DNA of 64,000 nucleotides from Hufsiella arboris (GCF_009834875.1 NZ_WVHT01000001.1:310001-374000); one strand, 5' to 3'; positions 17,365 through 26,722 are shown, numbered from the stretch's first letter. Notes: generated from the sequence alone by a model not told the origin. A program made the numbers and translations.

Positions 17365-17774
17365 TGGACCACGTGCTTATCGACACAGATGTAATACTTG
17401 ATTTATTCTTTGACCGCGAGCCGTTCGCTGAATTTGCTACCGAAATATTCCAACGTTGTGAAAGTCAAGAAATGAAGGGATTCACAACACCCGTCATAAT
17501 CAGCAACGTTTATTATATCCTAAACAAAGTAGCAAAGCACGAAGTGATCATTGAAAAATTAGAACAGCTTTTGGCATAATCGAGATTGCTGACATGAAAT
17601 AAAGAGATTGCTATAGAGGCTCTGAATTCAAAGTTTGGAGATTTTGAAGACGCATTGCAAAATTTTGCAGCTATCAATCACGGCGAGATCAGTATTATTT
17701 TAACAAGGAATATTAAAGACTATGAAAAAAGCAGTTTGGCTGTCTTAAGCCCCGAATTATATTTGAAAGGATAA
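17364..17774 (+). pseudogene. PIN-domain toxin (VapC-like) with two compensating frameshifts
   Basis: The first part reads MDHVLIDTDVILDLFFDREP, with the first PIN Asp, and stops at 17577-17579 after LEQLLA. One missing G near 17573 followed by one extra A near 17598 explains the break. In between, the +1 frame reads IIEIADM. After the second site the original frame resumes as NKEIAIEALNSKFGDFEDAL and ILTRNIKDY, the remaining PIN acidic residues, ending at 17774. Repaired length (about 136 residues) is normal for the family, which cleaves RNA. As written only a 71-residue N-terminal fragment is made, so the toxin should be inactive. Confidence 0.8.
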
Positions 17775-17921
17775 CTGGCTTTTAACTATTGTATCAGCAT
17801 AAATAAAGTATTTATTCACGCGATTTCGGAGCTATCCAAGTTAGTGAGGACACGAACCTGGAATAAGCGAGAAGATTACGAAGTCGTGCACCAGGCAATT
17901 GGATCTATTAAGCAGCGAAAG

Positions 17922-18389
17922 ATGAAAAAGATATCGGAACATATTAAAATATCTATTTCAGGCTTTCTGGCAATTGCCGCCTGGACATCATTTTTAACGA
18001 GCAGCTGTAAAACTGAAATTTATCGCTCGAAGAATCAAGTTAAAAAGATTTATGTTAGCGAGTTCAAATTGGTTTATGTTGAAAGTGTGCTGAAAAAATC
18101 CTTTAACAACTCCATAAGTATTCAGGAAATTTTGAACGAGGACAAGAGTGGTTTTACTGAACCAATTTTAACTTTAGAAGATCATAAATTCATTGACAGT
18201 TTGACGACAACTGAATGTCGGAACCTGCAAATCGATTCAGCAAATAGCATAGGGCGAACTGCTGAAGGCTCGGAAGGAAAACACGTCTTGAGTTTTATTA
18301 TAGAGAAAATTGAAAGTCGCGACTTACAGCATTTAGCAAAGAAACGTTATAAGATCGCCAAAGGGCATGGCAATTTCGCCTATTGGTAG
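17922..18389 (+). CDS. Orphan lipoprotein
   Basis: The 155-residue product is not recognised. I start it at 17922 (MKKISEHIKIS), preceded by a GAAAG sequence, because a hydrophobic signal and lipobox LTSSC follow directly; an ATG at 17844 would bury the signal behind 26 residues. The mature part is charged and mixed alpha/beta (YVESVLKKSFNNSISIQEIL). It ends YKIAKGHGNFAYW. It stands in the accessory stretch between the broken toxin and a repeat-bearing intergenic region. Function unknown. Confidence 0.6.
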   Translation: MKKISEHIKISISGFLAIAAWTSFLTSSCKTEIYRSKNQVKKIYVSEFKLVYVESVLKKSFNNSISIQEILNEDKSGFTEPILTLEDHKFIDSLTTTECRNLQIDSANSIGRTAEGSEGKHVLSFIIEKIESRDLQHLAKKRYKIAKGHGNFAYW

Positions 18390-18913
18390 CCGACGGTCAG
18401 CTGGCTGAGTCTGCAGATATCTTCTACGAAACAATCGACCTTCAATTAAATCTGGAAATGAACAGTTCTTATTACTATCAGTGAGCAGCCCCGCTTTTCC
18501 CTCCAAATCCTCAGTCGTACCTCCTTCCGGGTTTTCCGGTGCGGGTTTAAAATGAATGGTTATGCAACAAACCGGCGCCACGTTTTTTCCGATAAAAGTA
18601 TGTCCCAACGGTTTTAAACCCAACAGCAGCGGCAGCTTTTGCCGGGTAAAAGAAATTATAACCAAGCACAACCTTTCCCCGGCAAAACTATAGCGAATGG
18701 CGGGGCTATCGTAACCAAAGTGGCAATGCAAGTGCTTTTCAAAAAGAAAACTGAAACCTGTTAACTCTTACCGCGGTTCATATTTCATAAATTGTAAACT
18801 TTTATTCCACACGTTCGTGCTTCATGACCCGAATCATTTCACAACTCAGCGCTTCAACTAATTTGCCTGTTTTAAGTATCTTGAATTCTGTTTAACTCAA
18901 TAACTTTTACCTA
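18390..18913. other. Non-coding stretch with repeat remnants
   Basis: No convincing gene is present. It holds repeat copy R2 (18446-18495) and an imperfect hairpin: CTTTTGCCGGGTAAAAG near 18635-18651 can pair with CTTTCCCCGGCAAAA near 18664-18679. A minus-strand open frame of 132 codons (18731-18333) crosses R2 but overlaps the lipoprotein gene and has no recognisable domain. Confidence 0.5.
18446..18495. repeat. Dispersed repeat copy R2
   Basis: It matches R1 (16837-16887) over about 50 bp. The shared core includes AAATCTGGAAATGAACA and AGTGAGCAGCCCCG. Minus-strand reading gives GLLTDSNKNCSFPDL here and GLLTNSNANCSFPDL in R1. Confidence 0.65.
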
Positions 18914-19561
18914 ATGAATCAGCACCTTCCCAAAGCTATCGACGGCTTAATTTTCGACCTGGACGGAACGCTGTGGGATGCATCGAACACCTGCACCCAG
19001 GCGTGGAACCAAACATTTAAAGAATCCGGGCATGGCGATCACGTGCTGGACGATGCGACAATCCGCTCCTGGTCGGGAATGAAAGTTGAAAAGATATTTG
19101 ATCAGTACCTGGATTTCATTCCTAAAAGTAGCCAGGAGGAAGTTCTTGAACGCTATAAACACCAGGAATCCCTTTTTATGAAACGATATGGCGGGGAACT
19201 GTTTCCTGGCGTGAAAGATGTGCTGAGAGAATTAAGCGAATCCTTTAAACTTTTTATAGTGAGTAACTGCCTCGCGGGATATATCGAAAACTTTATCAGT
19301 TTCAACCAACTGGATGGATTGTTTACTGATTTCGAATCGTCGGGTAATACCGGTTTGGCGAAAAGTGATAATATTAACCTCATTATAGAGCGCAATGAAT
19401 TACATTACCCGGTTTACATCGGCGATACGGTTTGGGACCAGGAAGCGGCAGGAAAAAGTAACGTTCCTTTTATTTATGCGGCGTATGGTTTTGGAAAAGC
19501 CAATCGCCCGGAAATAACAATTGCCGCGTTCGACGAACTACGGCAATTGTTGCTGACATGA
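18914..19561 (+). CDS. HAD-superfamily hydrolase (subfamily IA)
   Basis: The 215-residue cytoplasmic phosphatase carries all HAD motifs: FDLDGT (nucleophile Asp15, acid Asp17), IVSNC near residue 117, and IGDTVWDQEAA near residue 175 for Mg2+ binding. The conserved Lys is in GLAKSDNI. A helical cap lies between motifs I and II (about 25-95), as in phosphoglycolate-phosphatase-like enzymes. The exact substrate is unknown. It is convergent with the DUF1501 gene and probably monocistronic. Confidence 0.92.
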   Translation: MNQHLPKAIDGLIFDLDGTLWDASNTCTQAWNQTFKESGHGDHVLDDATIRSWSGMKVEKIFDQYLDFIPKSSQEEVLERYKHQESLFMKRYGGELFPGVKDVLRELSESFKLFIVSNCLAGYIENFISFNQLDGLFTDFESSGNTGLAKSDNINLIIERNELHYPVYIGDTVWDQEAAGKSNVPFIYAAYGFGKANRPEITIAAFDELRQLLLT

Positions 19562-19582
19562 GCACCTGCAGGAATCGAAATT

Positions 19583-20779
19583 TTATACAAACCCTAAGCC
19601 CCGGAACTTCTTATTAAGCACCTGTTCATTATTCACATCCAGCCATTTATCCAGAACGGTAGCGTAAACATCCCTGAAATCAACCTGGTACTTTAAGTCG
19701 CCGTTATCCAGATTTTGAAGATCCGGCGCGTTGTTGAATATCCCGGCTTTATTAAGTTTTCCACCGAAAAGCAATACGTTGTTGGCAGTTCCATGATCGG
19801 TGCCATTGCTTGCGTTCTGCTCCACACGACGTCCAAATTCCGAAAATGTCATCACCAGGGTGTCATTCAGCTTGCCTGTTTGTTTCAGGTCTTTAATGAA
19901 AGCCGCCACACCTTCCGAGTATATTTTCAATTGGCGGCCTTGCTGATTCTGTTGCCCTACGTGAGTATCGAATCCGCTAAGCGAAACGTAATAAACCCGC
20001 GTATTCAACCCCGAATTAATAAACTTTGAAACGGTTTTGAGTTCATTTGCAAAAGGTGTTTGCGGATATTCGGCCGCTACTTTATAAGTTTTTGAGGTTT
20101 GTTGTATGTAAGAAGCTGACGAGTAAGTCTCGATCATTGTTTTATACAGGTATCCTAGATTATCTTCGTTCAGGTGCTCGTCGTGGTTATCGAGAAGGTC
20201 CTTGAAAAACGGCTCACGGGTGTTTTGAAACAGCTTGTTCGCATCCTGAACGGCAATTCCCTTTTTGCTAACGCCTTTCATGGCCAGTGAAAGTGTATCA
20301 TCAACCTCTATCGCTGTGTAAGGATATTTGCAGCTCTGACAATTGGAATCCAGATAACGGCCTATCCAACCGGTTGAAAGAAACTGATTAGAATCGCTGG
20401 CAGTTTGCCAGATATCCATTGAGCGAAAATGCGACCTGTCGGGATTGGGATAACCCACCGAATTGATTACCGACATCCATCCCTGGTCGTAAAGCTCTTT
20501 TAACGCTGCCATGTTGGGATTCAATCCCTGCATATCGGTCAGCTTTACGATCTGCTCGGGTTTAATGCCTATAGTGCGGCGCTTCTGATAATAGATATCA
20601 TTACCGTAAGGAACGATTGTATTCAGTCCATCGTTTCCCCCGGAAAGCTGGATAATTACCAGGTTTTTGTGTCCGGAAAGTTCATCGAAAGCAAGTGCTT
20701 CAAATGGCTTCAGGAATGATGGTATCATGAAAGCGCCTGAAGCAAGGGCCGTATGTCTTAAAAAATCTCTTCTTTTCAT
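19583..20779 (-). CDS. DUF1501 protein with Tat-like signal
   Basis: The 398-residue protein starts MKRRDFLRHTALASGAFMIP, a twin-arginine-type signal, so it is exported folded. The body matches DUF1501 (alkaline-phosphatase/sulfatase-like fold): VIIQLSGGNDGLNTIVP, NPDRSHFRSMDIWQTA, and TFSEFGRRVEQNASNGTDHG near the C-terminal third. It is second in an operon with the DUF1800 gene, 9 bp upstream. The two families travel together in Bacteroidota and Planctomycetota; their biochemical role is not established. Confidence 0.93.
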   Translation of the reverse strand: MKRRDFLRHTALASGAFMIPSFLKPFEALAFDELSGHKNLVIIQLSGGNDGLNTIVPYGNDIYYQKRRTIGIKPEQIVKLTDMQGLNPNMAALKELYDQGWMSVINSVGYPNPDRSHFRSMDIWQTASDSNQFLSTGWIGRYLDSNCQSCKYPYTAIEVDDTLSLAMKGVSKKGIAVQDANKLFQNTREPFFKDLLDNHDEHLNEDNLGYLYKTMIETYSSASYIQQTSKTYKVAAEYPQTPFANELKTVSKFINSGLNTRVYYVSLSGFDTHVGQQNQQGRQLKIYSEGVAAFIKDLKQTGKLNDTLVMTFSEFGRRVEQNASNGTDHGTANNVLLFGGKLNKAGIFNNAPDLQNLDNGDLKYQVDFRDVYATVLDKWLDVNNEQVLNKKFRGLGFV

Positions 20780-20788
20780 AGTCTGAAT

Positions 20789-22189
20789 TTAACAAAGCTG
20801 GTACTCCGGAGTGCTTACTGCTTCTATAGCCGCATTTTTAAGGCCACCGCTTTGTTTAAGCGTATTCATTATTTGTGACACCGGCTTGGGCTGCAATAGA
20901 AACTCTGCCATGAGTGAAGGGTCGGCACTAGCAGGGAACTGTGCCAGGAATTTATCCCAGTTTGCAAACGTCTGCAGCTTGCGCGAAGTTGTCTGCTTCT
21001 GGATTCCTTTCTTTAATGCAATCGCGGCTTCATCTTCCGGGTCGGCTTTACCGCTAAATTCGATCTCGCCATCGTTTAGTATCAGCGACGGAATTTTGAG
21101 ACGCAGCATTAATGACGAGCTGTCGATCCAGTTTTTACCTCCCGGCCAGCCAGCCACATTAGGCGGGTAGAACAGAGTCTGCCCAAGCGCCGACTGGAAC
21201 TTCAGTTGTACCTCTGGAATTTTATAATCGATGGAAAACTGCCTGTTAAGGCCAACGATTAATTCTGCGGGAGACTTTATCTTATTGCCCATATTGGCAG
21301 AATTGTAGAACCAATCCGAAGTAAACATCATGTGAAGAAGATCACCGATGTTATATTTGCGTTGATAAAAATAGTCCGCAAGTTCTTTTACCCGATTCTC
21401 GTCAGGTGTATCATTTACAAAGAATACATACAGCTTGCGGGTGATAAACTGCGCAGCTTCGGGCCTTTCCAAAATTATATTTATAATGTCGTTTCCGTCG
21501 AAGTTTCCTGTTTTCCCAAAGAATGTCTTTACGCCGTCATCATGTACAAACGGCCGGTTGATATATTCGCCATCGCGATTATAACCCCATCCGGTAAATG
21601 CCCTCGCTGATTCTTTAATGTCTTGTTCGGTATAATTTCCCCTTCCAAGTGTAAAAAGCTCCATCAGTTCACGGGCGAAATTTTCGTTGGGATGTCCTTT
21701 TTTGTTTTGCTGATTGTTTAGGAATTGCAGCATGGCCGGCGAGCGTGAAACGGCAAGCAGCATGTCTTTGAAATTACCAAAAGCATATTCGCGGTGTATG
21801 TTATTCAGTTGTTTTAACGGGCCGGGGAAAAACCCGCGGCAAGCGAAATGCCCATGCCAAAAGAGAGTCATTTTCTCACGCAGCTGTCCGCGCTCTGTCG
21901 ACATTTTATCATACCAAATGAGATTCATGTCTTTTGTGAGGCTGCGGGTATCTTTAATCAATTGTTTCTTTTCGTCCGGCGTCAGTTGAGCCATAGCCTT
22001 GATCGAACTTTTGGGAACGTATTCCTGGTCAAGCTCAAGTGGTTCCCATTTTTTAGATTCTGAAAATAGATCGTCGACTGCCTTGGAAATACTATGATGC
22101 TTTTTAGCTTCGAGGTCATTGTAGCTGATACCGAATCCGGCTCTTGAATAAAGATGTTTAATCTTCAACTGATTTGAAGTAAGTGCCAT
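20789..22189 (-). CDS. DUF1800 domain protein
   Basis: The 466-residue protein matches DUF1800: N-terminal HLYSRAGFG, then KMTLFWHGHFA, FARELMELFTLGRGNYTEQD, ARAFTGW, and LGQTLFYPPNVAGWPGG. No signal peptide is evident. It begins the DUF1800-DUF1501 operon. The promoter box TAAATTTG (minus, 22202-22195) ends 5 nt before the ATG, so the mRNA is probably leaderless. The function is unknown; partnership with DUF1501 is the only strong clue. Confidence 0.93.
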   Translation of the reverse strand: MALTSNQLKIKHLYSRAGFGISYNDLEAKKHHSISKAVDDLFSESKKWEPLELDQEYVPKSSIKAMAQLTPDEKKQLIKDTRSLTKDMNLIWYDKMSTERGQLREKMTLFWHGHFACRGFFPGPLKQLNNIHREYAFGNFKDMLLAVSRSPAMLQFLNNQQNKKGHPNENFARELMELFTLGRGNYTEQDIKESARAFTGWGYNRDGEYINRPFVHDDGVKTFFGKTGNFDGNDIINIILERPEAAQFITRKLYVFFVNDTPDENRVKELADYFYQRKYNIGDLLHMMFTSDWFYNSANMGNKIKSPAELIVGLNRQFSIDYKIPEVQLKFQSALGQTLFYPPNVAGWPGGKNWIDSSSLMLRLKIPSLILNDGEIEFSGKADPEDEAAIALKKGIQKQTTSRKLQTFANWDKFLAQFPASADPSLMAEFLLQPKPVSQIMNTLKQSGGLKNAAIEAVSTPEYQLC

Positions 22190-22194
22190 GTAAG

Positions 22195-22202
22195 CAAATT
22201 TA
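22195..22202 (-). promoter_or_regulatory. Promoter -7 box TAAATTTG for the DUF1800 operon
   Basis: This perfect TAnnTTTG on the minus strand is separated from the ATG (22189) by 5 nt. It implies transcription starting at or next to the start codon. Confidence 0.65.
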
Positions 22203-22231
22203 ACTTATGACCACTTTAACGCCTAATGGTT

Positions 22232-22239
22232 TAAATTTG
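22232..22239 (+). promoter_or_regulatory. Promoter -7 box TAAATTTG for aat
   Basis: A perfect box 21 nt before the ATG at 22261. Because it lies downstream of an in-frame ATG at 22207, it favours 22261 as the true start. Confidence 0.65.
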
Positions 22240-22260
22240 TCCGGCCTTTCCAATATTCTA

Positions 22261-22896
22261 ATGATTTTCCAACTTGATAATGACCTTTGGTTTCCGGATC
22301 CCGAACTGGCAGAAGATGACGGCCTGCTAGCCGTAGGCGGCGACTTAGGTCTTGATCGATTAAAACTTGCTTACGAACATGGTATTTTCCCCTGGTATTC
22401 GGATGATACCCCCATCCTTTGGTACTCACCTCATGAGCGATTTGTTCTTTTTCCTGAGAGATTGAAAGTCAGTAAAAGTATGCGAAAGGTCATGGAATCG
22501 AATCAGTTCAGTATTACCCAGAATCGATGTTTTGAAGAAGTTATCGAGGCCTGTTCGGAAGTTCCGAGAGAAGGTCAGGACGGAACCTGGATAACCATGG
22601 AAATGAAGAAAGCTTATATTGATCTCCATCAAACAGGATTCGCGCATTCGGTAGAAGTTTGGCATAACGGCGAACTGGTTGGTGGATTGTATGGGGTGCA
22701 GGTAAACAACATATTTTGCGGCGAAAGCATGTTCAGCAAAGTAAGCAATGCCTCAAAAGCTGCACTTATATGGCTTTGCCAAAACAAGAATTATAATTTA
22801 ATTGACTGCCAGGTACATACCGATCACCTGAGCAGCCTCGGTGCCGAAATGATTATGCGGGAAGAATACTTAAATATACTTAATACGATTAGATAA
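22261..22896 (+). CDS. aat: Leucyl/phenylalanyl-tRNA--protein transferase
   Basis: The 211-residue enzyme transfers Leu or Phe from tRNA to N-terminal Arg/Lys of proteins and so marks them for ClpS/ClpAP (N-degron pathway). Family signatures are FPDPELAEDDGLLAVGGDL, YEHGIFPWYS, PILWYSPHERFVL, DGTWITMEM and GGLYGVQVNNIFCGESMFS. The start at 22261 is chosen from the promoter box at 22232-22239 and from family alignment (MIFQLDNDLWFPDP). It is divergent from the DUF1800 gene. Confidence 0.96.
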   Translation: MIFQLDNDLWFPDPELAEDDGLLAVGGDLGLDRLKLAYEHGIFPWYSDDTPILWYSPHERFVLFPERLKVSKSMRKVMESNQFSITQNRCFEEVIEACSEVPREGQDGTWITMEMKKAYIDLHQTGFAHSVEVWHNGELVGGLYGVQVNNIFCGESMFSKVSNASKAALIWLCQNKNYNLIDCQVHTDHLSSLGAEMIMREEYLNILNTIR

Positions 22897-22973
22897 CATT
22901 CTTGTCACATTAACAATTAAAGTCTTATCACTTAATTAAGCTTTGTAACTTTACTTATTTATTTTAAGACGTT

Positions 22974-23813
22974 ATGGAAATTTACCTTGTGCCCACCGAC
23001 TTCTCACAAACTTCTATCAACGCCGCCAAATACGCGGCGCAGCAATCCACACAAACATCTCCATCAAAAATAATATTACTGCATTCCTACTATGTTTCGG
23101 AGTACGAAACGCTGCTTCCATCAGCGGATTTCACCATAACAACACCGGAGTATATAATTGCAGAAACAGAAAAAAGAGGAAAAACACTCGAAGACCTAAA
23201 AGTAACAATATCGGAGCTGGCGGGAGTCAATTGCATTGTCGAAACGCATATCAGCGCATTCCCAGTAATCCGGGCGGTACACAACGCTATCAGTGATTAC
23301 GAACCGACGTTGGTAGTCATCGGAACAAATGGCGGAGATCTCGACAATAGTGATTTGGGCAGCAACGCTTTGGTAATTTCGAAAACGAGCCCCATACCTG
23401 TTTTGGTAGTACCACCACAAGTGCGCTGGCAGCAAATTAAACGCGTTGTGTTAGCATGCGACCTGAAAAAAGTTAAAGAAGTTATTCCGTTGAAAAGCTT
23501 AAAGAAAATATTTGACACCTCATCACCTGTTCAGCTTCTGGTATTGAACATCTGCAAAGACAGCCAAAATCTGGATGAGTCTGAACATTCTGCGTTACAG
23601 GAAATACTTGCTGAATTTAATCCACAATATTTTTTCAGGGAGCATACTAATGTACTGCAAGGGATTGTTGAATTTACCAAGGAGCAGCACGCGCAAATAG
23701 TTATTGCACTACCTAAAAAGTACAGCTTTTTCACCGGTCTGCTACATACAAGCCTTACTGAGCAATTGGCGGATCATCTAAGTATCCCGGTTCTGTTGCT
23801 AAAAGACAATTAA
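22974..23813 (+). CDS. Tandem universal stress protein
   Basis: The 279-residue protein has two UspA-like domains. The first (1-145) starts IYLVPTDFSQTSINAAKYA and has the nucleotide-loop stretch VVIGTNGG near 115, ending in SPIPVLVVP. The second (about 150-279) starts RVVLACDLKKV and ends IPVLLLKDN, with its ATP loop degenerate. Such tandem Usps are cytoplasmic and respond to stress; no partner is indicated. It is convergent with the SNF2 gene, whose stop lies 4 bp away. Confidence 0.92.
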   Translation: MEIYLVPTDFSQTSINAAKYAAQQSTQTSPSKIILLHSYYVSEYETLLPSADFTITTPEYIIAETEKRGKTLEDLKVTISELAGVNCIVETHISAFPVIRAVHNAISDYEPTLVVIGTNGGDLDNSDLGSNALVISKTSPIPVLVVPPQVRWQQIKRVVLACDLKKVKEVIPLKSLKKIFDTSSPVQLLVLNICKDSQNLDESEHSALQEILAEFNPQYFFREHTNVLQGIVEFTKEQHAQIVIALPKKYSFFTGLLHTSLTEQLADHLSIPVLLLKDN

Positions 23814-23817
23814 GAAC

Positions 23818-26712
23818 TTAGTTTAAAAGTTCCCTGATATCATCAGCAGAAAGTGATTTAACGAAGCTTTCCTCTGTCGTGATCAGCGAGTCTGCCACAA
23901 CCTGTTTGCGGTTTTGGAGCGCGAGTATTTTTTCCTCCACACTGTCGCGGGTAATGAACTTATAAATGAACACATTTTTCGTTTGCCCGATACGGTGTGT
24001 ACGGTCGATTGCTTGCTGTTCGATTGCCGGATTCCACCATGGATCAAGGATAAAAACATAATCGGCACCGGTTAGGTTCAAGCCAACACCGCCTGCTTTA
24101 ATTGATATCAGGAATAACCGGATATCATCATTTTCCTGGAACTCGGTTACTATTTCGCCCCGATTTCGCGTTGCGCCGTCAAGGTATAAATATGATATTT
24201 CTTCTTTATCAAGATGATCGCGATAGATCTGCAGCTGCTTTACGAATTGGGAAAAAACCAAAACCTTGTGACCTCGCGATAACACGTTTTGCAATGTTTC
24301 GATAACCGTTTCAAACTTGCCTGAGTCGCCGGTATAAGTTTCGTCGACCATTGCCGGGTGGTTTGCTATCTGCCGAAGTTTTATCAGTCCTTGAAGAACT
24401 TTAATCTGAGTTTGCGCATACGTTCCGTCCTCTATTCCTTGTAAAAGCTGGTTACGGTATTCGGATTTTGTTTTTTCATAAAACTCAGCCTGTTCGTCAC
24501 TCATCTGGCAATAAAAAACTTTTTCAGTTTTAGGCGGCAGTTCGGTGGCAACCTGCGTTTTCGTCCGCCTTAAAACAAAGGGCTTGATTAATGCCTGGAG
24601 TCTTCGTGCCTTGTCTTCATCTTTCTTTTTTTCGATTGGCGTAGCAAAATCGTTTTGGAAGAAATGCTGATTTCCAAGCAGTCCAGGATTGATGAACGAC
24701 ATTTGTGTCCATAAATCATTTACTGAATTTTCTACCGGTGTGCCACTCAGAATCAATCTGTGCTTTGATTTCAACAGTTTAACAGCATGATACGCTTTAG
24801 ACGCCGGATTTTTAATATTCTGACTCTCGTCTAAGATGATATAATTGAAATATAAACCTTTGAGCAAATCGATATCGACGCGAACAACGCCATACGTGGT
24901 GAACACAACGTCATAATCAATAAATCGTTCAATATCCTTATTACGAAAGCTGCCAGTATGGGCCAGGACTTTCAAATCAGGTGCAAATTTCTCCGCCTCC
25001 TTTTGCCAATTATAAACCAGCGACGTAGGCATGATGATTAATGAGGGCGAATGCTCTCCAGCATTTTCTTCCTTAACTTTTTGAAGCAAAGCAAGGGTTT
25101 GAACAGTTTTCCCTAATCCCATATCATCTGCCAGGCAGCCACCAAAATTGTATTTCCGTAAGAAATGAAACCAATTGTAACCGGCTTTCTGGTAAGAGCG
25201 AAGTGTGCCTTTAAAGCGAAGAGGCACGCCAATGTCTTCAATTTCGTTAAAGTCAGACAAACGCTGAAGCTTTCTGTCTATGGTAATGCTCGCCAGTTCA
25301 CTATTCGCGAAATCATTAATTAAACCGATATGATGTTTCTGCAGCTTAAGCGAGTTCGTCCCTTCTGTGAAATGCAGCAGGTTGGCATATTGAGAGAACC
25401 ATTTATCTGGTATTACTGCAATTTCGCCGGAAGGCAAAACAAACTCATGTATTTTATTGAGGATATGATTTTTTAATTCAATAAAAGGTATTTGATACGG
25501 CCCGAAATACACGATGGCGTGAAGGTCGAACCAGTCGTTGGTTTCCTTGATATCGAGATCTATCTTACTTTTCCCGAATAGAAATTTCTTATTACCGTCC
25601 GGCTGTTCAAATACAAATCCTTTTTCAACGAGTTCTGTGTGGTGATCATTCACCCAATTTATGATGCTAAACGAAGCGTCAGTGTCTTCAGAAAGATCGG
25701 CACGATCAATTTCGAGATTTGAAAACAAGGTACCTGATGAAACCAAACCCAGGCCTATCAATTCATTTAATTTATTCGATTCCCACTTTAAGGAACGTTT
25801 AACACGATGAAAGATATAGTCGTCGCCAATTTTTTCAGTACGGACTGACACCTGCTTGTCGCTCGCTGCTGCAAAAGCATAGTTTCCATATTTGAAATAA
25901 AGCTGCAGCTGCGATACGCCACCGGGAACATAGATCATCTTTAAAACAGGCACAGCTTCATACTTTTCAGTACGAATCTCAAAGCCTTCGGCGTAAACAT
26001 GATATTTCTCAATAAGGGGACTTACAAACTTCTCGAAATACGCTTTCTCAGAGGTTTTTGGTATGGAAATGTATCGCTTGTTTAAAAATGGCTGAAGCTT
26101 TTTACCTTCTATATTTTGTTCGAAAAAGTAGAGCGTATCGTCCAGCAAAAGCCAGGCGGGCTGATTGCTGATAACCTGCGCATCTTTAAACATAAACTCT
26201 ATACGCATCGATTGGTATTTGATAGTTGGGAAATACCTGGTTTCATTCTCATCACGCCGAAAGTGGAAAAGAACCGATGCGGCTTCTTCAGCAAGGTACA
26301 ACCTGCGCTCCACGGGCCATCCCTCCTTGCTCATTAAATAAATTTCTTTGGCTTTCAGCAACGCGAAAGCGTCACTCATCCTTTTTTCAATCTTCGGACG
26401 GATGACTTCAAATAACTTGTCATCAAAAATTTTTGTAAAAAACTCGACCGGCCTGATAGGTTTTTTATAGTAACGCTTGATTATGTTACCCTGCTCGGTT
26501 TCTTCCAGCAATTTGATCAGCTTCCAATCGGTATCATCAAGAATTTTTGAAAATTCCTGTGCGGTTGCGGTGAACAATCGCTGATAGGTAAGCGAAAAAT
26601 CGCCATCCGGATTTAACTGAACAACATGTGGCTCAATCAAATAACCAAGATACTCGTGTTTACATATCGAGTAAACCAGCTTGCAGGGTTTGGAACTATC
26701 AACGCGTAACAT
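23818..26712 (-). CDS. SNF2-family DEAD/DEAH-like helicase
   Basis: The 964-residue protein has a long N-terminal region of unknown fold (about 1-500). The SNF2 ATPase follows: Walker A in DDMGLGKTVQT near residue 530, motif II as DESQ near 625, SGTPVENS (motif III) near 650. The helicase C domain has VFSQFVKQL, AGGVGLNLTGAD and QAIDRTHRIGQTK. No SWIM zinc finger is seen at the N-terminus, unlike several bacterial relatives. It is probably a cytoplasmic DNA translocase. A promoter box (minus, 26730-26723) lies 10 nt before the ATG. Confidence 0.93.
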   Translation of the reverse strand: MLRVDSSKPCKLVYSICKHEYLGYLIEPHVVQLNPDGDFSLTYQRLFTATAQEFSKILDDTDWKLIKLLEETEQGNIIKRYYKKPIRPVEFFTKIFDDKLFEVIRPKIEKRMSDAFALLKAKEIYLMSKEGWPVERRLYLAEEAASVLFHFRRDENETRYFPTIKYQSMRIEFMFKDAQVISNQPAWLLLDDTLYFFEQNIEGKKLQPFLNKRYISIPKTSEKAYFEKFVSPLIEKYHVYAEGFEIRTEKYEAVPVLKMIYVPGGVSQLQLYFKYGNYAFAAASDKQVSVRTEKIGDDYIFHRVKRSLKWESNKLNELIGLGLVSSGTLFSNLEIDRADLSEDTDASFSIINWVNDHHTELVEKGFVFEQPDGNKKFLFGKSKIDLDIKETNDWFDLHAIVYFGPYQIPFIELKNHILNKIHEFVLPSGEIAVIPDKWFSQYANLLHFTEGTNSLKLQKHHIGLINDFANSELASITIDRKLQRLSDFNEIEDIGVPLRFKGTLRSYQKAGYNWFHFLRKYNFGGCLADDMGLGKTVQTLALLQKVKEENAGEHSPSLIIMPTSLVYNWQKEAEKFAPDLKVLAHTGSFRNKDIERFIDYDVVFTTYGVVRVDIDLLKGLYFNYIILDESQNIKNPASKAYHAVKLLKSKHRLILSGTPVENSVNDLWTQMSFINPGLLGNQHFFQNDFATPIEKKKDEDKARRLQALIKPFVLRRTKTQVATELPPKTEKVFYCQMSDEQAEFYEKTKSEYRNQLLQGIEDGTYAQTQIKVLQGLIKLRQIANHPAMVDETYTGDSGKFETVIETLQNVLSRGHKVLVFSQFVKQLQIYRDHLDKEEISYLYLDGATRNRGEIVTEFQENDDIRLFLISIKAGGVGLNLTGADYVFILDPWWNPAIEQQAIDRTHRIGQTKNVFIYKFITRDSVEEKILALQNRKQVVADSLITTEESFVKSLSADDIRELLN

Positions 26713-26722
26713 ATAGGTAAAG

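Noticed and set aside
18333-18731. Minus-strand open frame of 132 codons crossing repeat R2
   Set aside because: It overlaps the lipoprotein gene end, has no recognised domain and mixes repeat-derived and unrelated sequence. Kept only as repeat evidence.
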